Source: Chloracidobacterium sp.
GTDB taxonomy: Bacteria > Acidobacteriota > Blastocatellia > Pyrinomonadales > Pyrinomonadaceae
Length of the DNA: 64,000 nt
Direction: 5' to 3'
Assembly: GCA_016711345.1 (NCBI GenBank)
Contig: JADJTD010000001.1
Span: forward strand, 1 to 64,000
Shown here: in pieces, positions 47,497 to 55,457 of the stretch
Position numbering within the stretch: position 1 is the stretch's first letter
Layout of the letters: each line of letters starts with the position of its first letter
Position numbers and translations under genes: made by a program
The notes under the pieces: model-generated
Databases searched by the model: none
Told to the model about the DNA's origin: nothing
The model's input: only the letters and a program-made list of their open reading frames with translations

Positions 47497-47864
47497 TCTT
47501 ATCTCGGAAACTTTATAGCATTGATTAACCAGTCCCTCAAGCGGCAGAGAGTAAATAACCGAGTTGATGAAAAACCGGGATTGGTCAACCCCATCTGCCT
47601 CAGGGAGAACCGAATTTAGTATTGAAACCGCATATAGGGTCCAAAAGATCTCCATGGTGGTGTTTTGCTCCGAATCGCTATTTATTCACGCTGAACCTAA
47701 AACGGAACTACTACACCATGAACCTTTTCCGGCTGATCCGCACCTTAGAAAGAACCGTTCTTGCCTGGATTGGCCTACTAGTTCGCGCTAGGAAAGTTGT
47801 TCAAGAATACTCAGTCTCTATCTAATCACTAACGACCAATCCATACGCACCTATCATAGGTTTC
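47497..47864. other. intergenic region, nothing clear
   Basis: This gap separates the activator gene from the integrase stop. A short plus frame ending at 47825 (IRTLERTVLAWIGLLVRARK) has one hydrophobic stretch but no ribosome site. I see no repeat or promoter I can defend. Confidence 0.3.
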
Positions 47865-48950
47865 TTACTGGCTTTCATCTCCAAGGGTCTGTTCGTCAAG
47901 CCGCTTCACCGCCTCAAGCAACAGCTTGTCATCGGTTTGAGCGTATACAGTTGTGATACTCATATCCGAGTGAGCGAATAGGTTCTGCACGATTAGGGGA
48001 TTCGTATTTCTCCGGATCAACTCACTCGCGAAATAGCTTCGGAGATCATGAAAGTGATAGTTCTCTTCTCTCGTACCGTCTTTCTTATTTATGCCGGCAT
48101 TTCTGAGCGCTGTATACCAACGCTTTCGGAAGTCCTTAACAGGGAAAGGTAACTGTTTGTCCGCGATCATCGCTTTAAGAACCTTCGTTGCAGTGGCGTT
48201 TAGCGGAACCAGACGAGGTGGCCTTCCCTTTGAGCCGATCACGAGAACTTGTTCGTTCTCAAAGTCGATGAAATCCTCTGTGATGGCCATTAGCTGGCCC
48301 CGACGCAATGGAAGGTTTACTGCCAAGACTATGAGCCTATAAAGGAGAGTGTCTTTCTCTAATTCGTTCCACAGATCTTGCTTTTGTTTTTCATTGAGCA
48401 ATCGCCTCCGAGGGGGCGGCTCTGGCAGAGCCTTCACATACTGCATAGGGTTTCGGTCTAGGATTCCCTCCTCGCAGGCGAGACTCAAAATCTTCGAGAG
48501 TGTCGACATTATTCGATTTATTGATGATGGTGATAACTCACTTTCCCTTTTTCGTTTGTTTTGCCGGGTCTGAAGCTTGGATCTAAAGTCTCTACAGTCT
48601 TGGGGACTTATGCTGGCCAGTGGCCGCTTCTTGAAATGTCCCAAGAGAAGCCGGATGTAGAGGTTCTTTGCACCTTTGTTGACATTATTCTGCTCGACAT
48701 ATGGCCGGTACTTCGTCTCGATGAATGACGCCAGCGTGGTCGTGCTATCGGCGACGCCATAGTTGTGATTAAAAGTCGTCTTAATGATCTGACGTTCGGC
48801 TAACTCAGCTTCCTGTTTCGTTATGGCCTCAGGGATCGCTTGGTGAAAGACCTTTCCGTTCAGGCGTTTATACATCCACCAACGCGCCTTCGCGTAAGCC
48901 GGATGTGAAGATGTTATACGTTTGCCATTGAATCTTTTGAAAACTGACAT
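47865..48950 (-). CDS. int: tyrosine recombinase / integrase
   Basis: The protein is about 361 residues from ATG 48950 (MSVFKRFNGKRITSSHPAYA); a longer frame to 49190 runs through the att arm and is unlikely. The N-terminal core-binding domain contains FIETKYRPYVEQNN and INRIMSTLSKILSLACEEGI. The catalytic domain has Arg in NLPLRRGQLMAI, HxxR in HFHDLRSYFAS, His in LFAHSDM and the nucleophile Tyr in TTVYAQTD. It lies beside the 49325-49354 repeat and TGCAACCA arm sites, and probably catalyses integration at tRNA-Pro. The gene appears intact. Confidence 0.9.
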   Translation of the reverse strand: MSVFKRFNGKRITSSHPAYAKARWWMYKRLNGKVFHQAIPEAITKQEAELAERQIIKTTFNHNYGVADSTTTLASFIETKYRPYVEQNNVNKGAKNLYIRLLLGHFKKRPLASISPQDCRDFRSKLQTRQNKRKRESELSPSSINRIMSTLSKILSLACEEGILDRNPMQYVKALPEPPPRRRLLNEKQKQDLWNELEKDTLLYRLIVLAVNLPLRRGQLMAITEDFIDFENEQVLVIGSKGRPPRLVPLNATATKVLKAMIADKQLPFPVKDFRKRWYTALRNAGINKKDGTREENYHFHDLRSYFASELIRRNTNPLIVQNLFAHSDMSITTVYAQTDDKLLLEAVKRLDEQTLGDESQ

Positions 48951-49262
48951 TACTACCCCTAACAAGTTCAAAGTGAAAAAGCAGAAAATCGAACCCAGTC
49001 CTGCATTCGCAAGTTCTGTTCCGCTTGTCAGCCGCTTTTTTTTGGGGTTTTTGGGTGTTACGTGGGGAATCGGAACGCTAACGCACCAGATCGGTGCATC
49101 TCTAAACCAGTTTTGGTTCGCTTTTGAAGGAGTACCTGATGGTTGCAAAATGGATGCAGTTTTTTCGAGGCTACCAGGTACTCTAAACAATTGATTTAGA
49201 ACTGTTTAGTCCCAAGCCCGTTCGCGGAATAACCGAGAACTGCAACCATCTGCACAAAAAAA

Positions 49263-49288
49263 GGGCTTTCGAATTTGTTCGAAAGCCC
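49263..49288 (-). terminator. terminator of tRNA-Pro half, copy 2
   Basis: GGGCTTTCGAA (49263-49273) pairs perfectly with TTCGAAAGCCC (49278-49288) around TTTG. On the minus strand a run of seven T follows the stem. It lies just past the encoded CCA end of the second tRNA half. Confidence 0.85.
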
Positions 49289-49297
49289 CATGTTTAT

Positions 49298-49342
49298 TGG
49301 TCGGGACGGCGAGATTTGAACTCACGACCTCTCGCACCCCAA
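49298..49342 (-). tRNA. tRNA-Pro(GGG) 3' half only, copy 2
   Basis: The 45 bases match the piece at 15711-15755 in loop TTGGGGT, stem strand GCGAG, acceptor strand CGTCCCG and ACCA. The T-arm stem differs but still pairs (GTGAG / TTCAAAT / CTCGC). No 5' half is present next to it. I read it as the restored 3' half carried by an integrated element. Confidence 0.75.
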
Positions 49343-49354
49343 CCAACCTGAGGG
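49325..49354. repeat. attachment-site repeat (30 bp), copy 2
   Basis: It is an exact copy of 15738-15767. TGCAACCA sites flank it on both sides: 49140-49147 (inverted) and 49241-49248 on the integrase side, 49448-49455 and 49459-49466 on the other. That is the layout of a complete att region between two tandem elements. Confidence 0.7.
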
Positions 49355-49797
49355 GCAATCATAAGTTCTCAAGATCTCTCAAAACCAATCAAAATCGGCT
49401 ATTTGCGTGTCACTCACAGGTTCTGAGTAGATATGCGTCAGGAAAAGTGCAACCATCTTGCAACCAAGTTACCAGGATTAGTCCCAATTTGAACGTCGAT
49501 AAATAACACTGGCGAGAACAACAAAATAACACATTCTGATCGAAAATAAACACTAATTTTTCTGTTTAGTGTTTTGCGACATTTTCGGGAAACAAATGTG
49601 ACGAAACCCCATCTCCTTAGTCATTCTGGCTTATTAACACACCAATAAATTGGTATCCGGTTTTCACTACTTTTGCCCCTCTCGCCTACCGCTCTTTTAT
49701 ATATTTGAGCGATGTTATCTGAACTGCCAACCTTTCTCAGATTGGTGCATCGCGACATTATTCATTGACAAATGTCACTTTGCACCACAATACTTTA
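49355..49797. other. element end region (P'-arm-like), copy 2
   Basis: The stretch has no gene and is homologous to 15768-16211, at visibly lower similarity than the hipA coding copies. It carries TGCAACCA repeats, the AT-rich TTTTATATATTTGAG block and TTGACA (49765-49770) overlapping the dyad TGACAAATGTCA (49766-49777). Confidence 0.5.
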
Positions 49798-50372
49798 ATG
49801 GTGGGTAAGGATCAGGTGCTAAAGTTAAAAAAACTTGGGGTATTTACACTGGCTCAGGGCAAGGCTGCGGGAATTAGTCAGCAAGACATATCCAGGCTTG
49901 TCGCTGCAAAGGATATCGTTCGTCTTGATCGTGGAATCTACCTTCATCCGAAGACGTCGCTCGATAAAGATGTAGGATTCCAGATCGCATATTCAAAGTT
50001 TGGGCCCGGTTCAGCAATCGGTGGTCTTTCAGCTCTATATCATTACAACCTTGCCGAGCAGGTTCCGGGAGAAATATGGATGATGGTCCCTCCGGAGAAA
50101 AGAACCGAGAAAATGGTTATAGACTGATTCGAACAAAAACAAGCCTCGACAAACAGATCATAGATGAAAAGGGCTATCGAATCGTCACCGTCGAAAGGGC
50201 GGCACTAGAGGCTCTTAAATTCATCACAAAGGTAGGTGAACGAACAGCCATAAAGGCCGCCAGAGAAGCTCTTGCAACAAGAAGAACTACGGAAGCAAAA
50301 CTTGCAAAAGCAGCAAGAGAACTTGAGCTTGAATCGGTACTAGCCAAGTATCTCGAGGTCATCGTGCCCTGA
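49798..50372 (+). pseudogene. AbiEi-type antitoxin (copy 2), one frameshift
   Basis: The protein is the counterpart of the gene at 16212-16787 and starts MVGKDQVLKLKKLGVFTLAQ. It shares the block GISQQDISRLVAAKDIVRLD and the C-terminal EALKFITKVGERTA. Compared with copy 1, the sequence after AAAAGAACC lacks one C (near 50105), shifting the frame. The correct frame resumes and runs to the usual end VLAKYLEVIVP at 50372. Either a recent loss-of-function mutation or a consensus error. No AbiEii gene follows here either. Confidence 0.75.
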
Positions 50373-50553
50373 CCACCAAAGAAAAGGCACTTCCAGTTGG
50401 CGATCCGGCTTCCACATAATCTCAGTCAGAAACCAGATAGTCGAATATTTGCTACACTTCGCCGAAATTGGCGAGCTGCCTCTAAAATCGGTCCTAACTC
50501 GTTATTAATGACGATATCATACTCCTGAAGATGCGTTGCACTTTACTCGCCAT

Positions 50554-50597
50554 ATTTGCCGATATATATTGACATTACCATAGTTACTCGCCATAAT
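50554..50597 (+). promoter_or_regulatory. hipB promoter with operator-like repeats (copy 2)
   Basis: TTGACA at 50569-50574 and CATAAT at 50592-50597 are again 17 bases apart. The repeats ACTCGCCATA are at 50555-50564 and 50586-50595. The hipB ATG at 50607 starts 9 bases after the -10, as in copy 1. Confidence 0.65.
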
Positions 50598-50606
50598 TGC
50601 CGTATT

Positions 50607-50957
50607 ATGAGATTCGACACAAACACGACCGATCAAGCGATACTTAAAGAAATCGGAGAACGTGTTGCAATGATTCGATTGAATCAGAACTTCACCCAAG
50701 CAAATCTTGCGGAGCAAGCGGGCTTGTCTAAGCGAACCGTTGAACGGCTAGAGGCAGGCGAATCGGTACAAGTTACAAGCCTAATTCGGCTCCTGCGCTC
50801 ATTAGGATTACAGCAGCGTTTAGAAGTACTTTTCCCAGAACCTGTTTCAAGCCCAATAGCTCAACTGAAACTTCAAGGGAAAAAACGACGACGGGCCTCC
50901 TCGAAAGAACTACGAAGCTCGAAAGGGACGGGCTGGAGTTGGGGAGATGATTCATGA
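50607..50957 (+). CDS. hipB: HipB-like XRE antitoxin (copy 2)
   Basis: The protein is 116 residues and nearly identical to the product at 17022-17372 through the helix-turn-helix (NQNFTQANLAEQAGLSKRTV), with more change in the C-terminal tail (GKKRRRASSKELRSSKGTG). The longer frame from 50556 would begin upstream of the promoter -35, so I use ATG 50607. There is no Shine-Dalgarno site. It is coupled to hipA by an ATGA overlap. Its similarity to copy 1 suggests possible cross-neutralisation. Confidence 0.85.
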   Translation: MRFDTNTTDQAILKEIGERVAMIRLNQNFTQANLAEQAGLSKRTVERLEAGESVQVTSLIRLLRSLGLQQRLEVLFPEPVSSPIAQLKLQGKKRRRASSKELRSSKGTGWSWGDDS

Positions 50958-52255
50958 CAACGTTGGCTGAGGTCAAGCTGTGGGGACGCACCATCGGGGC
51001 TGTTTCGCTTGAGGATCGCAATGATGTGGCTGTCTTTGAGTACACACCAGAGTTCATGAAAAGCGGCATCGAGGTCTCACCGATTGTGATGCCGCTCACT
51101 GGATCAATATACGTATTCCCGGAGTTGCCACTAGTGACCTTTCACGGCTTGCCGGGTTTGCTGGCTGATTCGCTACCGGATAAGTTTGGCAACGCACTCA
51201 TTGATGCTTGGCTCGCAACGCAAGGCCGGTCCGCTGACAGTTTTAATGCGGTTGAAAGGCTCTGCTACACAGGCTCACGTGGGATGGGAGCCCTCGAGTT
51301 TTTCCCGAGCAAAGGCCCAAGGGAGATGGCCTCTCGTAAAATCGAGGTTGACGCCTTAGTCAAACTAGCTTCCGACATTTTGAATCAACGAAGCAATCTT
51401 GATACTACTTTTGACGATCCAGATTCTCTCACGGATATTCTTCGCGTTGGAACCTCCGCGGGTGGTGCCCGGGCGAAAGCGGTGATCGCGTGGAATCGGA
51501 AAACCAATGAAGTTAGGTCTGGGCAAGGAAAAGCCGGCGACGGATTTGAATATTGGTTATTAAAGTTCGACGGAGTCACCGGAAATCGGGACAAAGAACT
51601 TGCCGATCCTCAGGGCTATGGAGCAATCGAGTATGCCTATTATCTAATGGCACTTGAGGCGGGAATACAGATGAGCGAATGCCGCTTACTCGAAGAAAAC
51701 GGCAGACGGCATTTCATGACAAAGCGATTCGACCGTCTCGAGAACGGCGAAAAGCTGCACATGTTGTCCTTGAGCGGCCTCGCTCATTTTGATTTCAACA
51801 ATGCCGGCGCATATGGTTACGAGCAAGCCATGCTCATCATGCGTCAGCTTAAGCTTCCGACATCCGCCATTGAGCAGATGTTTCGCCGGATGGCATTTAA
51901 CATCATTGCGAGAAATCAGGACGATCATGTCAAGAATATCGCTTTTCTAATGGGCAAAGAGGGCAAATGGTCTCTTGCCCCCGCGTTTGATGTGGCATAC
52001 AGCTTTAATCCGTCTGGAGTATGGACATCGAGTCACCAGATGACCATGAACGGAAAACGGGATGGGTTTTCGATGAATGATTTTAAGGCATGCGCTGAAG
52101 CGGTTCCCCTAAAACGCGGTCGCGCAGAGTCAATCGTTGCTTCGGTCAGAAAGGCAGTGGAAAAATGGCCGTATTTTGCCGAAGCCGCCAAGGTCACCGA
52201 ATCGTGGAAAACGCAGATCCAAGAGAATCTGCGTTTGGAGTTGTCGTCAATCTGA
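50954..52255 (+). CDS. hipA: HipA-family kinase toxin (copy 2)
   Basis: The protein is 433 residues, the same length as copy 1, with the same key motifs: GTSAGGARAKAV, MTKRFDR, ARNQDDHVKN and APAFDVAYS. Differences are concentrated in the N-terminal 160 residues and the last 60. The central DNA block (about 51650-52100) is nearly base-for-base identical to 18065-18515, suggesting gene conversion. It appears intact and active. Confidence 0.88.
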   Translation: MTTLAEVKLWGRTIGAVSLEDRNDVAVFEYTPEFMKSGIEVSPIVMPLTGSIYVFPELPLVTFHGLPGLLADSLPDKFGNALIDAWLATQGRSADSFNAVERLCYTGSRGMGALEFFPSKGPREMASRKIEVDALVKLASDILNQRSNLDTTFDDPDSLTDILRVGTSAGGARAKAVIAWNRKTNEVRSGQGKAGDGFEYWLLKFDGVTGNRDKELADPQGYGAIEYAYYLMALEAGIQMSECRLLEENGRRHFMTKRFDRLENGEKLHMLSLSGLAHFDFNNAGAYGYEQAMLIMRQLKLPTSAIEQMFRRMAFNIIARNQDDHVKNIAFLMGKEGKWSLAPAFDVAYSFNPSGVWTSSHQMTMNGKRDGFSMNDFKACAEAVPLKRGRAESIVASVRKAVEKWPYFAEAAKVTESWKTQIQENLRLELSSI

Positions 52256-52417
52256 ACATTATTACTGCCGATCCATCGTTCGGAGTTACAGTTTCTTATT
52301 GCTGGCAGTTCACTCACCTCCAGAAGGCCGAAGTTACGTTTGCCTCTAACGAGCGTTCCGGGAACAGGGGCTGGGTTTGATTTCTTCCTCTTTTGTCGAG
52401 TTGGCGGTACCAGATTA

Positions 52418-52648
52418 TAAGGGGTTTGACGTGAAATCGTACGAGGGATATTGACCCGGCTCTCGGCTAGTTCGGCAATATCTTTCATATCGTACGATGT
52501 TGCCACCGATAATTACTACCCGCTGTCGCTCGCCCCCGGATACCGCCTTAACAGCGCGATAAATGAACCGGACTTCTTCAAGAACCAGTTTTGCTTTGTA
52601 TTCCCAAATACGTGTGCTTGATCCGCCGGCGAGTATAAAGCCGTCCAT
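52418..52648 (-). pseudogene. MobA-like (molybdenum cofactor guanylyltransferase) remnant
   Basis: The reading frame begins MDGFILAGGSSTRIWEYKAK, which matches the MobA nucleotide-binding start (F-I-L-A-G-G-x-S-x-R-M-G-x-D-K) except that the Met-Gly and Asp of the consensus are replaced. It continues LVLEEVRFIYRAVKAV and RQRVVIIGG, then loses similarity; the other two thirds of MobA are absent. A TAGGAG site precedes the ATG, 12 bases after the porin stop. MobA attaches GMP to molybdopterin for DMSO-reductase-type enzymes, fitting the molybdoenzyme operon close by. Confidence 0.65.
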
Positions 52649-52660
52649 AAACTCCTACTA

Positions 52661-54115
52661 TTAGAACGAATACGAGGCTCCGAGGTTTACGTGATTTGCA
52701 TGCTGCGCTCCGCTGAATAGATAAGTCGTGTAAAAGCGACGAAGCTCAAGGCCGATCGAAAATTGTGGAGTCCACTTAAAAATCGCCTCCCCGGCAAATG
52801 CCAGATTGCGGGTACGCCAGTCGCGTCGAGAGACGCTGGTTAGGTCTCGATTCTCAGGGTCGTCAATTCCGATCGTTACATAAAAAGTCAATCGATCGCT
52901 CAGTGTCGGCGGAGTCAAACCGATCTGAGTCCATCCGCCCCGCGTCCTGATCGCACGAACGCCACCGGCGGTCAAAGCGACGCCCTGGCTAAAGGCAAAA
53001 TCATTGTTGTAACTTTGAAAGACACCAGCTTGAAAGCCGCCGAGGTTTTCGCCAAAAAATGCTTCACCGGAAAGACCAACACGGTTTGTAAGCGGAAGAT
53101 TCCAGTCGACAGCAACGCCGTATGTATCTATGTCATTTCTAACATTGGCCGCACCCGTAAAGACGCGCGATCTTCCGTAGTGTCCTGAAAATCCTATCGC
53201 TCCTGACTTTTTGCTGCCAAGCCAATTTTTCCCGCTGAACGCGATCCGGCTTTGTAGAAATGGAACACGCGATGCCGCTCCCGTCGTCGGCTGGATTAAG
53301 AACGCGGCGTTTGTCGCAAAGTCGCCAGTCTGCGGCGCAAGTACGGCTCCTTGCCAGGTTATGTCCGGCGTGACCTTTCTTTCGATTTTGATCTGAGGCA
53401 GCCGCGCCCAATTATTTCCCGCTCCGGCCATCTGCGGTATCGCTGCGGCCGCGAGCGAAGTCGGATTAACGGGAGCGAAAACCATCCAGTCCTGTCCAAC
53501 TGTTACAGAAGTTTTCTCCCAGTCGAGCCTAGCGTTTGCGAGTCGCAACCTGACAACGCCAAAGTTCTCGCCGATCCCAACCGACGGAAAACCACCGAAG
53601 AAATCGGCTTCGAGAATTGCCGAGAGCCGTGCGTTTCCAACCTTAGCACCCTCGACCTTCGCCCCCAAGCGAGTTTGCCTGACGCTTGCACTTACATTTC
53701 CGCTGCTCGTTGGCGTGGCAAACAGCGGAACGTCCGCATTATTAGTTCCGCCACTGTTGCCAAACGCATTGAAGTAGATAGTCCCGTATGGGGTGATGCG
53801 CGCGGATCCGACATCGACACCCAGATCTTTTTTCGGTTGAGGAGCTTGTTTTACATCTGTTTTCGCAACATCCGCTGGCCTAGTATCAGGCTTTGCCGGC
53901 GGATCGGCTGGCTTAGCTGACGCGTTCTTTCCGAGCATCGCTTTCAGCTCAGCCATTTCGCGACGCATTGTTTCGACCTCACTTTCCAGTTGCTTTACAC
54001 GAGCACTCATGTCATCTGCCGACGGTGTGCCACCGGGCGTCTGGGCAACGACTGTAAGGCTGAGAATGGACGGTATTGCTGCTATAAGTACGAACTTTAA
54101 GAACTTGATATGCAT
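52661..54115 (-). CDS. outer-membrane porin-like protein with N-terminal coiled coil
   Basis: The protein is 484 residues with a signal peptide (IPSILSLTVVAQ). It has a short coiled coil (MSARVKQLESEVETMRREMA), a Pro/Ala/Lys linker and a beta-barrel of about 370 residues (SARITPYGTIYFNAFGN ... QFSIGLELRRFYTTYLF) ending HVNLGASYSF with a terminal Phe, the usual outer-membrane signature. The layout resembles DcaP-like porins. It is divergent from moaA and the respiratory operon; a role in substrate (for example nitrate) uptake is possible but inferred from position only. Confidence 0.8.
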   Translation of the reverse strand: MHIKFLKFVLIAAIPSILSLTVVAQTPGGTPSADDMSARVKQLESEVETMRREMAELKAMLGKNASAKPADPPAKPDTRPADVAKTDVKQAPQPKKDLGVDVGSARITPYGTIYFNAFGNSGGTNNADVPLFATPTSSGNVSASVRQTRLGAKVEGAKVGNARLSAILEADFFGGFPSVGIGENFGVVRLRLANARLDWEKTSVTVGQDWMVFAPVNPTSLAAAAIPQMAGAGNNWARLPQIKIERKVTPDITWQGAVLAPQTGDFATNAAFLIQPTTGAASRVPFLQSRIAFSGKNWLGSKKSGAIGFSGHYGRSRVFTGAANVRNDIDTYGVAVDWNLPLTNRVGLSGEAFFGENLGGFQAGVFQSYNNDFAFSQGVALTAGGVRAIRTRGGWTQIGLTPPTLSDRLTFYVTIGIDDPENRDLTSVSRRDWRTRNLAFAGEAIFKWTPQFSIGLELRRFYTTYLFSGAQHANHVNLGASYSF

Positions 54116-54369
54116 ATAAATACCTCTACTGGATCAACTCGGTCGCTCACAATTTTTCCGCGTGTAGTACCACCAATTGAATATATCGTTCACCCGATTG
54201 CCGCAGTATGACGCAGATCATGTTTTCTCGCCGTGCAGAGTGAGACCTTTAATGTTGTCGAGCGAGAACCGAAATAGAACTTCGGCCAAGGAGATTGGCA
54301 AACGGCACCGCAAGTAGAGTCAAGACCGTAAGTAGGCTCATACTAAGAACAGCGGCGGAAGAACAGGAA

Positions 54370-55362
54370 ATGTTGTTTGATTCCTTCAATCGAAAAATTA
54401 AAGATTTGCGCGTATCCGTGACGGATCGTTGTAATTTTCGATGTTTCTATTGCGACCCCAATCCGGCCCCCTGCACATCGAGTGATACGACCCTGTTGAC
54501 GTTCGACGAGATATACTTTCTCTGTGATGTGTTCGTCTCTCTCGGGATTGAAAAGATACGGCTGACCGGCGGTGAGCCTATGGTAAGAAAGGGACTCGAC
54601 CAACTTGTTGCTGAACTCTCAAGCCTCAAACGCTATGGCCTTCAAGAACTCGCGATGATCACGAATGGTAGCAACTTCGCAAGTAAGGCCGACAGTTTAC
54701 GATCGAGCGGCCTAAACCGCGTGACATTCTCGCTGGATAGCCTAAAGCCGGGCACATTTCGCTCAATTACGGGCTCCGACAAACTGTCTGGTGTGCTCGA
54801 CTCAATAGAGGCCGCTCGTTCGGCCGGATACCCTGATATAAAGATCAACGCTGTGATCGTCCGGGGTCAAAACGACGATGAGGTCGTCGACCTTGCTCGG
54901 TTTGCCAGGAGAAACAGTTTAACCGTCAGATTCATCGAGTTCATGCCTCTTGATAGAGGACGTATCTGGGATCACAAACATCTGGTCCCCGCCACTGAGA
55001 TCCGGGAAGCAATAAATTCGGCCTTTCCAATAGTTCTTATAAACCCGTCCCGCAAAGGTGAGACAGCGTGGAGGTATCGCTTTGCTGACGGGACAGGCGG
55101 CGAGATCGGTCTGATCGCTTCCGTCACAGATGCCTTTTGCGGCGACTGTTCGCGAATTCGACTGACGGCCGATGGGCAGATAAGAACATGTTTATTCTCT
55201 ACCCAAGAATATGACGTAAGAGAATTGCTGAGAAGCGGCGGATCTCGAAGCGAGGTAACCGAACTAATTCGTTTTGCTGTCGCGAGAAAGGAGTACGGCC
55301 ACAAGATTGGTTCCTCAACATTTAAAAATCCCTCACGGTCGATGAGCTCAATCGGCGGCTAA
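54370..55362 (+). CDS. moaA: GTP 3',8-cyclase (radical SAM, molybdenum cofactor)
   Basis: The protein is 330 residues from ATG 54370 (MLFDSFNRKIKDLRVSVTDR), normal for MoaA. The N-terminal cluster motif is CNFRCFYC and the SAM-binding turn RLTGGEPMVRKG. The C-terminal second cluster has FCGDCSRIRLTADGQIRTC. MoaA converts GTP to the cyclic intermediate that MoaC turns into cPMP, the first step of molybdopterin synthesis. It ends without a clear GG tail. Lying next to the molybdoenzyme operon and a mobA remnant, it probably supports that enzyme. No moaC is in view. Confidence 0.9.
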   Translation: MLFDSFNRKIKDLRVSVTDRCNFRCFYCDPNPAPCTSSDTTLLTFDEIYFLCDVFVSLGIEKIRLTGGEPMVRKGLDQLVAELSSLKRYGLQELAMITNGSNFASKADSLRSSGLNRVTFSLDSLKPGTFRSITGSDKLSGVLDSIEAARSAGYPDIKINAVIVRGQNDDEVVDLARFARRNSLTVRFIEFMPLDRGRIWDHKHLVPATEIREAINSAFPIVLINPSRKGETAWRYRFADGTGGEIGLIASVTDAFCGDCSRIRLTADGQIRTCLFSTQEYDVRELLRSGGSRSEVTELIRFAVARKEYGHKIGSSTFKNPSRSMSSIGG

Positions 55363-55378
55363 AAATATTCGTCAAAAC

Positions 55379-55392
55379 ATGACTTAAGTCAT
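55379..55392. promoter_or_regulatory. CRP/FNR-type palindrome before respiratory operon
   Basis: ATGACTTAAGTCAT is a perfect 14-bp palindrome centred at 55385.5. A -10-like TAGCAT lies at 55415-55420, which would put the transcription start about 41 bases from the centre, the class II activator spacing. The half-site GAC/GTC resembles FNR/DNR-family boxes. Confidence 0.55.
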
Positions 55393-55457
55393 ATTCTGAG
55401 CATTCCAACCCGCATAGCATTCCAACTGTTTCACTCATTTTGTGACAACAGAAGACT

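Noticed and set aside
47622..47825. 67-residue plus ORF between the activator and integrase genes
   Set aside because: It has no Shine-Dalgarno site and no recognisable pattern; one hydrophobic stretch alone is not enough.
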